DNA from: an uncultured Saprospiraceae bacterium
Lineage (GTDB): Bacteria > Bacteroidota > Bacteroidia > Chitinophagales > Saprospiraceae
Direction: 5' to 3'
DNA: 55,386 bases
Assembly (NCBI GenBank): GCA_937921775.1
Contig: CAKZUK010000116.1
Location: forward strand, 1 to 55,386
The notes under the pieces are model-generated. The model was not told where the DNA came from, searched no databases, and saw only the letters and a list, made by a program, of their open reading frames with translations. How positions within the stretch are numbered: position 1 is the stretch's first letter; every line of letters begins with the position of its first letter. The position numbers and the translations under genes are program-made. This document shows positions 18,483-27,526 of the stretch, in pieces.

Positions 18483-18709
18483 CAACGATTCTGAATTCAA
18501 AATTTGTCTTCCTTGTATCACGATTGAAATATTGAATTGTTGAATGCTGAATCGTTGAATATTGATTTATTATCTAGGCTGAATATATTCGATCTTTTAC
18601 GAAAGAAGTCGAAATTCAAAATTCAACGATTCTGAATTCAAGATTTGCCTTCCTTGTATCATGATTGAAATAATAAATCGTTGAATGCTGAATCATTGAA
18701 TATTGATTT
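18483..18709. repeat. Two 86-bp direct repeats with internal dyads, REP-like
   Basis: 18483-18568 and 18624-18709 match at 79 of 86 positions without gaps, offset by 141 bases. Within the second unit, 18612-18632 (AAATTCAAAATTCAACGATT plus C) is nearly the reverse complement of 18690-18709 (GAATCATTGAATATTGATTT), so each unit could fold into a long imperfect hairpin. The second unit ends one base before the yifB stop codon. The elements abut a Y1 transposase remnant, the usual partner of REP-type palindromes. Confidence 0.7.
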
Positions 18710-18710
18710 C

Positions 18711-20267
18711 TCATCCAGCCCAGCCTTCTCGATCTAGACTTCTGTAGTTAATAGCCTCCGCTAAATGTTCATGCAGAATTGCCTCAGACCCCGACAAATC
18801 AGCTCCCGTCCTAGCCACCTTCAATATTCGGTCATAAGCACGCGCCGAAAGCTGCAAACGCTCCATCGCAGTCTTTAATAAAACCAAACCATTCTTATCT
18901 AAATCACAAACCTCCCGAACCATCCGACTAGGCATCTGTGCATTACAATTCACATCCTTCATGTCCTTAAAACGTTCCGTCTGAATTTCCCTTGCTCGAA
19001 TCACTCGCTCCACAATCCGTTGACTATCCTCCGGCGACTTCACCCGACTGGACAACTCATCATATGAAACTGGAGTTACCTCCACATGTAAATCAATCCG
19101 GTCAAGTAGTGGACCCGAAATCTTATTCAGATAGCGCGCTACAATGCCAGGGCCGCAAACACAATCCTTATCCGGATGATTGTAGTAGCCACAGGGACAG
19201 GGATTCATAGAAGCGACCAACATAAAACTAGCCGGATAGTCCACTGTAATCTTAGCTCGCGAAATCGTCACCTTCCGCTCTTCCATCGGTTGTCGCAAAA
19301 CTTCTAGTACGGCACGTTTGAATTCTGGCAACTCATCCAAAAACAAAACGCCGTTGTGTGCCAATGAAATTTCTCCTGGCTGCGGATTAGAGCCGCCACC
19401 TACCAAGGCCACATCACTGATCGTATGGTGTGGCGATCGAAACGGGCGATTGGTTACCAATGAAGCATCTGCCGTCAGCATTCCCGCCACCGAATGAATC
19501 TTCGTAGTGTCCAGTGCTTCTCGCAAATTCAAAGGAGGCAAAATAGTAGGCATTCGCCGCGCCAACATCGTCTTCCCAGATCCTGGAGGGCCAATTAGAA
19601 TCACATTATGGCCACCCGCTGCGGCCAACTCCAAAGCACGTTTAATATTCTCCTGACCTTTTACATCTGAGAAGTCAATGTCATACTGCGTCTTATTGTT
19701 GGCAAAAATTTCTCGTGTGTTTTGCACAATAGGTTGGAGTTCAACATCGTCATTGAGGAAGTCAACGGCATCACTTATGTTCTCTACACCATATACTTCC
19801 AGCCCTGCAACGATGGCAGCTTCTTTTGCATTTGCTTTGGGTAAAATCAGACCTTTAAAATTTTCTTTCTTTGCTTGAATGGCAATAGGAAGGGCTCCTT
19901 TAATCGGTCGCAAGCCACCATCAAGTGAAAGTTCGCCCATCATCACATAGTTGTGAATTTTGTGTCGCTTCATTTTGTCGGTACTCGCCAACAACCCGAT
20001 TGCAATGGGTAGGTCATAGGAGGAGCCTTCTTTTCGAACATCTGCTGGTGCCATGTTGACTACCAGTTTCAAACGTGGAAGTTTCAAGCCCACATTTTTT
20101 ACAGCAGTACTGATTCGGTCCCATCCCTCACGTACTGCTGCATCGGGTAGTCCTACTAAGTGATAAAAATTCTTTCCTTCCTGAACAAGGCCTCCGGCAT
20201 TTACTTCTACAGTAATCGTTCGTGCATCCACACCTTGGACGGCACTGGCGTAAGTTTTTACTAGCAT
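18711..20267 (-). CDS. yifB: YifB/ComM family Mg-chelatase-like AAA+ ATPase
   Basis: Hexameric AAA+ helicase-like protein; ComM in naturally competent bacteria drives branch migration during integration of transforming DNA. The start at 20267 (MLVKTYASAVQG) is the standard family start; the upstream in-frame ATG at 20345 would add 26 atypical residues. Order: Lon-like N-terminal fold (VGLPDAAVREGWDRI, ASTDK), Walker A GPPGSGKTM, Walker B LFLDELPEF, sensor ASMNPCPCG, the Cys motif CVCGPG and RIDLHVEV, then the helical C-terminal domain with LSARAYDRILKVART. 518 residues is normal. Its stop codon lies at the edge of the direct-repeat array. Confidence 0.95.
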   Translation of the reverse strand: MLVKTYASAVQGVDARTITVEVNAGGLVQEGKNFYHLVGLPDAAVREGWDRISTAVKNVGLKLPRLKLVVNMAPADVRKEGSSYDLPIAIGLLASTDKMKRHKIHNYVMMGELSLDGGLRPIKGALPIAIQAKKENFKGLILPKANAKEAAIVAGLEVYGVENISDAVDFLNDDVELQPIVQNTREIFANNKTQYDIDFSDVKGQENIKRALELAAAGGHNVILIGPPGSGKTMLARRMPTILPPLNLREALDTTKIHSVAGMLTADASLVTNRPFRSPHHTISDVALVGGGSNPQPGEISLAHNGVLFLDELPEFKRAVLEVLRQPMEERKVTISRAKITVDYPASFMLVASMNPCPCGYYNHPDKDCVCGPGIVARYLNKISGPLLDRIDLHVEVTPVSYDELSSRVKSPEDSQRIVERVIRAREIQTERFKDMKDVNCNAQMPSRMVREVCDLDKNGLVLLKTAMERLQLSARAYDRILKVARTGADLSGSEAILHEHLAEAINYRSLDREGWAG

Positions 20268-20666
20268 ATTATCTGCGCTTTTGTTTTGACTAAAAATGAA
20301 TGGAGCGTATAAAATTGTTGGAAGTGAAACTTCCCACTTCCTCATAGACTCAAAGTGAATTATATCGAAGCTTTTTAAATAACTTCTACACTAGTAAGAG
20401 TCATTTTTGTGAAAATTCCATAAATGAAAATGACATTTTGCAGAAAATTTAAAATAAGAACTGGTGCTAGGTGTTGATAATGAGTTAGTTGTGCTAGGTG
20501 AAAAGAAAGTAAAAAAAATTACAATCGAGACTGTTTTTGGAATCCATGATTTGAAATACAGAATTATAAGCCGTACTAGTGACAGAAGTTGAATTAAGTA
20601 TTTTAAATCCATTGTTTTGTAAGAAAATTGTTATTTTTATTTGTCAAAGAACCAATAAATAAAACT
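20268..20666. other. Intergenic region between divergent genes
   Basis: No gene seen. A 10-bp direct repeat GTGCTAGGTG occurs at 20464-20473 and 20491-20500 (27 bases apart, about 2.5 helical turns). It could be paired half-sites for a regulator, but there is no other support. The region should hold the yifB promoter and that of the FG-GAP protein. Confidence 0.3.
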
Positions 20667-22928
20667 ATGAAAGTTATTACTTTTTCTTCACTAATACTTT
20701 TTATTTTTTTAAATAGCAATACACTAAATGCTCAGTCAGATGAATTGGACTTGCTTAATGTTGACATCACTGTCAATGGCAATCTCTTACGTAACCCTCT
20801 CGTAGGGGGTCTGAATGCTCCTCAATTTGGTGAAGCGGATTTTAATAATGATGGAATACAAGATTTATTCGTATTTGATCGCACTGGAAATGTGGTACTG
20901 TCATACATCAATGAAGGAACGGCCAACCAAACAGATTATATTTACGCAGCTCAGTATGCTAAGCTCTTCCCTACATTAGAACATTGGGTGCTCCTCAGAG
21001 ATTTTAATGATGATGGCGCTACAGATATTTTTGCATATAGCGATGTGCCTGGGATTGGCGGTGTTCAGGTTTATGAAGGTTATTATGAAGACGATGTTTT
21101 AAAATTTGAACGATTTAATTTTTATAATAATGATCAGAACCTCATCTATGCTCAACTGAGTGCTGGAACTACTGAGCCACTTTATATGGCTACAGAAAGC
21201 TACCCGGAGTTGACGGATATTGATGACGACGGAGACCTTGATTTTATCACTTCGGGATACGGTGAAGGATATATTTTTCTTTATGAAAATCAGTCTGTTG
21301 ATTTGGGTTTTGGAAATGATAGTTTGATTTATAATTTGGAAAACACTTGTTTGGGAGGAGCTTATTTATCTGGATTTACCGGATGTGCCGAACTAGCTCC
21401 ATTGCCTGATTCTTGCTTATATGGTTTAATTGGAGGAGTAGATGGAGGGTCATCTATATTGATGTTTGACGAAGATAATGATGGAGATAAAGATATTTTC
21501 TTAGGGGGACTTCACAGCTCAAGTATCAGCCGTTTAAGGAATGGGGGAAACAGTCAGTCTATTTGGTGGAATGAAAAAGACTGCAACTACCCGAGTTACA
21601 ATACCTCCACTGAAATATTTAATTACCCAGCCTCTTTTTATCTTGACATGGATAATGATGGATTGAAGGATTTTATTGCTGCACCTAGTTCACCATATAA
21701 TTCAGAAGATGATCAAAATGTTTGGTTTTATAAAAACACGACAAGTAATGAAATGCCTGTTTTCGATTATCAAAAAAATACTTTTTTAGTAGAAGACATG
21801 GTAGACCTAGGGACTGGAGCTTGTCCAGCTTTTGTTGATTATAATGCGGATGGTTTAATGGATATGATTGTTGGTAATCAAGGCTATTGGGTTTCGTGGA
21901 ATGAACTAGGCTCTCGGCTATTCCTTTTCGAAAATATAGGCACAGCGAATACACCTGCTTATGAATTAGTTGATGATGATTACCTAAATATGAGTCAATT
22001 CAGTGGCTCAAACTGGCATTTTTCTCCCTGTACTGGAGATATAGATAATGATGGAGATATCGACCTTCTTATCGGTGAAGAATTTGGTGCTTTATTCTTC
22101 ATAGAGAATATTGCAGGACCCAATCAAGCTTTTGAATTTGCTGAGCCCGTTTTTGATTATATGGACATTGATGTTGGGCTGATTAGTAGCCCTTTTATAG
22201 TCGATTTAAATCGTGATGGTTTGATGGATATTGTAGTTGGAGAACGAAATGGATTTTTAAATTATTTCCAAAACCAAGGTTCTACGGGAAACCCTCAATT
22301 TGAATCGGATGAAGATATAGCTCCGAATAACTCTTTTCTTGGAGCGGTCGATACACGCAATCAATTTGACATAGAAGGTCATTGTGCTCCCTTTTTTGTA
22401 GACATGGATGGAGAATATGTATTATTTTGTGGAAGTAGAGAACGTGGAATAATTCACTATACAAATATTGAAGACAACCTCAATGGGGCTTACGATCATG
22501 TCGAAGATTTCTATGGCGACATCAAACCGGGGATTCGTTCGTATTTAACAATGGCGGATGTGAACGGAAACGATACCTTAGATATAATGGTTGGCAATAG
22601 ACGTGGGGGCTTATCAGCTTACAGCACTTCTCTGCCAACGGGTGAGATTTCGTCAATTAATCATCCAGATTTTAGCATTGACATTGAACTCTTACCGAAT
22701 CCGACTTCCGATTTTTTGAGACTTATTATATCGTCTCCTAACAACACTTTCGACAAGCTATTGCTAAGCTGCTATAACAATGTCGGTCAGCAAATTTTCA
22801 ACGAAGAATATTCTGGTTCTAGTAAAAATATAGAGGTGAGTCATTTACCAACAGGGGTATATTTTCTGGAGATAACCAAGGCCAATGGATTGAAACGAAC
22901 AGTTAAACGATTTGTAAAGAGAGAGTAG
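20667..22928 (+). CDS. FG-GAP/VCBS repeat protein with T9SS type A sorting domain
   Basis: Secreted surface protein. The ATG at 20667 (MKVITFSSL) begins a clear signal peptide ending at TLNAQ; a TTG at 20628 is in frame but unlikely. About nine calcium-binding D-x-N/D-x-D-G-x-x-D motifs are spread along the protein (for example DFNNDGIQD, DIDDDGDLD, DEDNDGDKD, DMDNDGLKD, DIDNDGDID, DLNRDGLMD), forming an integrin-like beta-propeller. The last 80 residues have the Por-type pattern: LLPNPTSDFL, YNNVGQQIF, LPTGVYFLEI and a basic end. Likely exported by the type IX system and anchored or released at the surface. Ligand unknown. Confidence 0.85.
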   Translation: MKVITFSSLILFIFLNSNTLNAQSDELDLLNVDITVNGNLLRNPLVGGLNAPQFGEADFNNDGIQDLFVFDRTGNVVLSYINEGTANQTDYIYAAQYAKLFPTLEHWVLLRDFNDDGATDIFAYSDVPGIGGVQVYEGYYEDDVLKFERFNFYNNDQNLIYAQLSAGTTEPLYMATESYPELTDIDDDGDLDFITSGYGEGYIFLYENQSVDLGFGNDSLIYNLENTCLGGAYLSGFTGCAELAPLPDSCLYGLIGGVDGGSSILMFDEDNDGDKDIFLGGLHSSSISRLRNGGNSQSIWWNEKDCNYPSYNTSTEIFNYPASFYLDMDNDGLKDFIAAPSSPYNSEDDQNVWFYKNTTSNEMPVFDYQKNTFLVEDMVDLGTGACPAFVDYNADGLMDMIVGNQGYWVSWNELGSRLFLFENIGTANTPAYELVDDDYLNMSQFSGSNWHFSPCTGDIDNDGDIDLLIGEEFGALFFIENIAGPNQAFEFAEPVFDYMDIDVGLISSPFIVDLNRDGLMDIVVGERNGFLNYFQNQGSTGNPQFESDEDIAPNNSFLGAVDTRNQFDIEGHCAPFFVDMDGEYVLFCGSRERGIIHYTNIEDNLNGAYDHVEDFYGDIKPGIRSYLTMADVNGNDTLDIMVGNRRGGLSAYSTSLPTGEISSINHPDFSIDIELLPNPTSDFLRLIISSPNNTFDKLLLSCYNNVGQQIFNEEYSGSSKNIEVSHLPTGVYFLEITKANGLKRTVKRFVKRE

Positions 22929-23098
22929 TTGAAAAGAATGAATGCCTTGAACGCAACATGATTCCCGCAATACCATAGCTTTTTTGGCGATAGAATTATT
23001 TTTTTGCCCAAGCAAAATAATAAAACTCAGCGCTCTCGTCCCGCATATCCCTTCAAAGCTGCGTTTCTCCACCTTAGCTGGCCATTCTAATTTACATT

Positions 23099-24022
23099 CT
23101 ACTTCCTATCCTCTCTCGTCAAATCAGTAAAAATAAAATCAACTAAGGCATCCGAGTTAATAAACCCAGCACCCCATTCTTTATCATACTCCTTCGACAA
23201 CTTAGCAGCCTTTATCTCCTCCAGCGTCTTACCCTCCTCAATTGCTTTCTTAACCCGATCGCGAATAACCATCAACACATTCCGGTATGCTGTCAACTCT
23301 TTTTTATTAGACAGCTTACCATGTCCTGGAATGATCTTAGTCTCCTCGTCAACAATAAACAAAGCCTGATTTGCAGCTTTAATAATTCCATCAATAGAAC
23401 CACCAGATGACAAGTCAATAAAAGGATAACGGCCATTGAAATAACAATCACCCATGTGCAAAACATTGCTTTCTGTAAAGTAAACCATCGCATCGCCATC
23501 GGTATGCGCATTGTGTACATGGAATATCAAAATCTTCTCGCCATTCAAATACATCGTCAAATCTTCCGTAAATATAATCACCGGGCGAGCTGCTACAGGA
23601 GATGCTTTGACCGTGCGACTAAACGCCTTCATCAACTGGTCGGTACTCATACGCTTGTGCACATTCTCATGCGCAACAATTACCGCACCCTGCTTATTGA
23701 AGTTTTCATTACCGCCAGTATGATCGCCATGCCAATGTGTATTGATCAAGTATTTTAGCTCTTTGCCAGAAATGGTTTTAACGGCTGTTATAATTTTTTC
23801 ACTCATATCTGCAAACTGCCCATCAATCATAAACACACCGTCTTCACCAACAGATACACCTATGTTACCTCCCTTCCCGGTAAGCATGTGCACCGATTCA
23901 CTTAGTTGCTCAACTGTGATTTCAATAGGCTTGTCTTGCGCATACAAGGAAGATGTGCTATAAAATGTCAACACCAATACGAAAACGAAAACTGAGACTT
24001 GGGAAAACTTTTTTGGTAACAT
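23099..24022 (-). CDS. Secreted metallo-beta-lactamase-fold hydrolase
   Basis: 307 residues. A signal peptide ends near SSLYAQ. MBL-fold zinc ligands are present in order: NTHWHGDHTGG (the HxHxDH motif), HNAHTDGDAMV, the bridging Asp and neighbours in VLHMGDCYFNGRYP, and the final His in IIPGHGKL. This is the subgroup of periplasmic class-B-like or quinoprotein-relay-like MBL proteins; beta-lactam hydrolysis cannot be inferred from it. ATG at 24022, with a divergent SH3-like gene beyond. Confidence 0.88.
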   Translation of the reverse strand: MLPKKFSQVSVFVFVLVLTFYSTSSLYAQDKPIEITVEQLSESVHMLTGKGGNIGVSVGEDGVFMIDGQFADMSEKIITAVKTISGKELKYLINTHWHGDHTGGNENFNKQGAVIVAHENVHKRMSTDQLMKAFSRTVKASPVAARPVIIFTEDLTMYLNGEKILIFHVHNAHTDGDAMVYFTESNVLHMGDCYFNGRYPFIDLSSGGSIDGIIKAANQALFIVDEETKIIPGHGKLSNKKELTAYRNVLMVIRDRVKKAIEEGKTLEEIKAAKLSKEYDKEWGAGFINSDALVDFIFTDLTREDRK

Positions 24023-24396
24023 TTTTAATTATTTTTGGTTAAGTAATGGGAAAGCTATTGTTTGATTTTTACTAAGAAAAATTAATCGTTTTACTTTTGG
24101 AAGTTTTTAAACAACTTCTTGCTATAAACTTACTTAAAAACAAAGATAAAATAGTGATCTTTGATTTATTGAAACCTAAGTGTCGGATAGAACTCTTAGA
24201 GAGGCAGTGTTTCTCTTTGGCTCTTAGTGAACTTTAAAGGGTTCTGCTTAATTAGATTTGCGGTCGAGAGCCTTTGTATCTGTTGTGGTTCAAAATTATA
24301 TTAGAACACTTTTAGGTACCATTACCCAAGGTTAAACTTTACTTAAATCATCCTCAAAATCCAATAAACGGAGTGATAATTGCGATTTATTCACAT
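24023..24396. other. Intergenic region between divergent genes
   Basis: AT-rich, with no gene seen. TAGATTTG at 24253-24260 fits the -7 consensus for the rightward gene (leader about 130 bases), but the nearest TTTG upstream (24216-24219) is 33 bases away, too far for a normal -33 box. Nothing else stands out. Confidence 0.3.
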
Positions 24397-25686
24397 ATGA
24401 CCAAAAGTTTTTTACTATTGATTGCTTTGATAGGCTGTTTGTCTTTACATGGACAAACACTGGATGTCATATTCCAAAACAAAGCTGCGACATCTCTAAA
24501 CTCCGTCACCCTATATCCTGATACCAGTTTTACCAAGCATTCTGATATTCAATACAAAGCTGGCGAACTTTTCGAAATCATCGGCACCTCTCATCACGAG
24601 CACGAAGATGCTGCTCAAAATCAAAAGTTCAAATGGTATCAAGTGAAAACCCAAACGGGTGCCACGGGATGGATCTACGGAGATGGTCTCGCAGTTATGC
24701 TGCCAGATGCACATGTAGAACCTTCCTTGCGTAATTTTCATAAAAAACGCTATGGTTTCAATAATGGTTTTGAAAAAGCTGTCCTCTGGGTAGCTGCTAT
24801 GGAAGGACGTGATAACTTTCATGAGCAAGATTACCTTAACCCTCTTTACAAAGAGTTTTACCTAGTACTCACCAATGATCAGGGGCGCTCAGTACAAGTC
24901 AACTATGCTGGTGAAAGTGCGATGGGGAAAAGTAATCTCAAGTTATTTCAATTCTATGATGTGTCTGGTGACAAAATACCAGAACTGATTTTTCAAAAAA
25001 GTATCCACCCAACTGGGATGGACTTCGAGAATCGTTCATTGGAAATCTATTCTTTCCAAGCTGGTACCTTATTACAGGTCTTCAAAGAAAGAATGACACT
25101 TAACTTTACCGATAAATTACCATCACCAAGTCTTTTCAAGTTTATTGAGATAGATGGTCCTCTGATTCGAGTCGAATATATTGACTATGTCTCTTGCAGT
25201 AATTATAGTTTACCACTCGATAAAGGTACTGTGAATAACTCCCGAGAGCGTTGCATGGAGTTCGCAACCTGCACTTACAAATGGGATGAACGCATCAAGT
25301 CCTATTTCAAATTATATGAAGAAAGTCGATCGGCACCAATTGCGGGCATTAAACAGAGCGGTATCCTCCTAAAAGAAAAACCAGAATTAAGAACCAAAAG
25401 ATCTGGTTTGATAAAACGCAGCGATCAACTACAAGTCATCAAGCACAACGATGCTTTTGTTTTTCGTGATGGAAAGAAATTGGTAGATAATCATTTGTTG
25501 GTAAGGCTGCCTTCCGGCAAAACAGGTTATGTGCTTGCGGATAAGATTGGTTTTGTAAATACTGAACACGCAGCTCTTCTTCATGCTTACTATAGCAATA
25601 CGCCAATCCACAAAAGTAAATGGAAGTCTTCTCAGAAATTTTTGAAAATTGTTTCTGACCCGAATGCTTCGGTTTATACGAAGTAA
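24397..25686 (+). CDS. Exported protein with SH3-like domains
   Basis: 429 residues from the ATG at 24397 (MTKSFLLLIALIG), which gives a standard signal peptide ending at SLHGQ; an in-frame GTG at 24373 is less likely. The N-terminal segment (about 30-105) with KWYQVKTQTGATGWIYGDGL is a bacterial SH3-type domain, and a second SH3-like stretch lies near 315-385 (RLPSGKTGYVLADKIGF). The middle carries a beta-rich domain with DVSGDKIPELIFQ. SH3-type domains commonly bind cell-wall peptides, so a periplasmic or wall-facing role is inferred. No catalytic motif is visible. Confidence 0.65.
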   Translation: MTKSFLLLIALIGCLSLHGQTLDVIFQNKAATSLNSVTLYPDTSFTKHSDIQYKAGELFEIIGTSHHEHEDAAQNQKFKWYQVKTQTGATGWIYGDGLAVMLPDAHVEPSLRNFHKKRYGFNNGFEKAVLWVAAMEGRDNFHEQDYLNPLYKEFYLVLTNDQGRSVQVNYAGESAMGKSNLKLFQFYDVSGDKIPELIFQKSIHPTGMDFENRSLEIYSFQAGTLLQVFKERMTLNFTDKLPSPSLFKFIEIDGPLIRVEYIDYVSCSNYSLPLDKGTVNNSRERCMEFATCTYKWDERIKSYFKLYEESRSAPIAGIKQSGILLKEKPELRTKRSGLIKRSDQLQVIKHNDAFVFRDGKKLVDNHLLVRLPSGKTGYVLADKIGFVNTEHAALLHAYYSNTPIHKSKWKSSQKFLKIVSDPNASVYTK

Positions 25687-25826
25687 TAGCCCATCAGAAA
25701 AGTCATTCTTGATTAACTCTTTTGAGTAATAGCTCAGTACTAAATCGGTAGATTTTAAGAAAGATTATTTCACGAAAGTGAATAAGGAAAGAAGTATTAA
25801 AAAGATGTGGGCATTTTAATTCACAA

Positions 25827-27053
25827 TCAAACAATCTCCTTAGCAGCCTTCATTGGCACACTAATACATCGCTTCTCCATATAGGTAATCATACGCTCAA
25901 AAAGATCGCGTGTGTCATCATCCATCCCGTCAAGATCTTTTTTGAAAACCACATTAATCGCATGTGACTTGATCGCCTTGATTTCAGCAGGAACGTGTTG
26001 GAGTACTTTTTCCAATTGTCGTTGTTGGTAAACGACACGGAAGGTAGAGATTTGTTCAGCCAATAAAACCTGAGCTTTCAAAACTTCTTGCTTACGAAAG
26101 TTATGGTTCTCGTTTGCTAATTTACGAAGACCCTCTACTTCGATATAGTGATTGTCAAAATCTTGAGTCACCGGAGTGGCAACATTATTAGGCATCGATA
26201 AATCGATGATGACTTTTTTGTCGGTTTCGCCATTGAGTAATGACTGATAGATAGTAGAATCAATAATCGCTTTAGTTGAACCAGTACAAACAATCAATAC
26301 GTCAAAACCACCTTTATAGCTATGCAAAGCGTCAAGCGCAAAGCCAGTTCCACCGAAACGGTTAGCCAAAGCTTTTGCTTTGTCCTGAGAACGATTGAAA
26401 ACATGTACATTGTCAAATCCATACTTCACCAGAAATTTGGCAGCAAGCGTATTGGTCTGTCCTGCACCAACTAAAAGGATACGAGATCTCGTAGCTAAGT
26501 TCAGCTTACGCATTTCTTGTATTGCCAATGAAACAACAGAAACAGGTCGCTCACCAATTCTAGTTTTATCATAAACTGATTTAGCCGTTTCAATCGCATA
26601 GCGTAATGCCAAGCGAATGTCATCACCAGTTAGTCCCCATTCCTTGCTTTGATCGTATGCTGTTCTGAACTGACGAAGAATTTCACGCTCACCAATTACA
26701 AGCGAATCTATAGAAGAAGCTACTTCAAACAGATGCTGCATAGCCGACTCACCTTCATAAAGATTAGCAGCTTCAATCCCAATCTCAACTTCTTCTGCAC
26801 TAAGAGCAGGATTAGCCATCTTGAAAAGTCGGGTAATTAATGCATCGTCTAGAAGTTGATCATTGGTAAAAAAGTACATCACTCTGTTGCAAGTGGCTAA
26901 ATACATCAGCTCGTCCATATGAAGTGCTTGCTTCATTTCGTGGAGTTTTTGCTTTAGTAAGTCACCTTCCGTTTCAGGAATCACATAGCGCCCCAATTTT
27001 TTGAGGTTAATGTTGTGGTGCGTTAGCGTTAATATTTTGTACTTTTTTAGCAT
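25827..27053 (-). CDS. hemA: Glutamyl-tRNA reductase
   Basis: First step of C5-pathway tetrapyrrole synthesis: reduces glutamyl-tRNA(Glu) with NADPH to glutamate-1-semialdehyde. The N-terminal catalytic domain has the active-site Cys in YLATCNRVMYF, and EVASSIDSLVIGEREILRQ is the usual second signature. The Rossmann domain follows (ILLVGAGQTNTLAAKFL, VFNRS), then the helical dimerisation domain. 408 residues is normal. ATG at 27053. No other hem gene is adjacent, which is unusual but not rare in this phylum. Confidence 0.95.
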   Translation of the reverse strand: MLKKYKILTLTHHNINLKKLGRYVIPETEGDLLKQKLHEMKQALHMDELMYLATCNRVMYFFTNDQLLDDALITRLFKMANPALSAEEVEIGIEAANLYEGESAMQHLFEVASSIDSLVIGEREILRQFRTAYDQSKEWGLTGDDIRLALRYAIETAKSVYDKTRIGERPVSVVSLAIQEMRKLNLATRSRILLVGAGQTNTLAAKFLVKYGFDNVHVFNRSQDKAKALANRFGGTGFALDALHSYKGGFDVLIVCTGSTKAIIDSTIYQSLLNGETDKKVIIDLSMPNNVATPVTQDFDNHYIEVEGLRKLANENHNFRKQEVLKAQVLLAEQISTFRVVYQQRQLEKVLQHVPAEIKAIKSHAINVVFKKDLDGMDDDTRDLFERMITYMEKRCISVPMKAAKEIV

Positions 27054-27080
27054 ATTTGGTTAGATACCTTTCTGTAACGG

Positions 27081-27088
27081 CAAAAATA
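27081..27088 (-). promoter_or_regulatory. Candidate -7 box for hemA
   Basis: On the minus strand this reads TATTTTTG, a full match to TAnnTTTG, 28 bases before the hemA ATG. No obvious TTG at -33, so only half of the promoter is supported. Confidence 0.35.
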
Positions 27089-27283
27089 CTTCCACCTTGC
27101 GGTAATATTGTCATATTACTGTAAACACCCTTTGATTAAGGAGAAAACTTCGACAACTTTTCATTAAATCCCCTCGAAATGGTGGTAAAACTGCTCGCTT
27201 GCATCTACCTACTTAGCTTATTCACTTTTCTTCACCTCAGAGAATACCAAAATACTCAGCATTTTAGCCGAATAAGCATTACT

Positions 27284-27313
27284 TTTGCCTGAATTTTAAT
27301 CAGCTTACTTTTG
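27284..27313 (+). promoter_or_regulatory. Candidate Bacteroidota promoter for aspS
   Basis: TTTG at 27284-27287, then 18 bases, then TACTTTTG at 27306-27313. Both boxes and the spacing fit the TTTG/TAnnTTTG promoter of this phylum. The implied leader to the ATG at 27527 is about 205 bases and contains a partial copy of the dispersed intergenic element (27401-27424). A second TACTTTTG lies at 27280-27287. The rest of the 473-base gap after hemA shows no gene. Confidence 0.45.
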
Positions 27314-27400
27314 AACCAAATTAGAAAGAAGTTGCGTTGAATGAGGATAAATAAAAACAATCACTGTAACTATTCAGACCGGAGACGGAAGCTCGAATAC

Positions 27401-27424
27401 CGAAGTTCACTCAATCGTGAATCC
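27401..27424. repeat. Partial copy of the dispersed intergenic element
   Basis: GAAGTTCACTCAATCGTGAA (27402-27421) matches GAAGTTCACTCGGTCGTGGA at 6179-6198 at 17 of 20 positions. Here it sits in a 5' leader, not between convergent genes. The sequence around it (CTTCAGCCTTCGGACTTCAG near 27476) may be the decayed second half. Confidence 0.4.
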
Positions 27425-27526
27425 CTGTATCGCTAAGAAGACCAATAAATAGAGCGACACCTTAAAGGGAAAACTTCAGCCTTCGGACTTCAGACTTCCT
27501 TCTGGAAAATTACCAATCACTTTATC

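Noticed and set aside
18483..18709. CRISPR-like array
   Set aside because: There are only two units, they are 86 bp long and internally dyadic, and there is no cas gene; the REP-like reading fits better.
23293..23758. Open frames overlapping the MBL hydrolase on both strands
   Set aside because: They fall wholly inside a gene with all zinc-ligand motifs intact.
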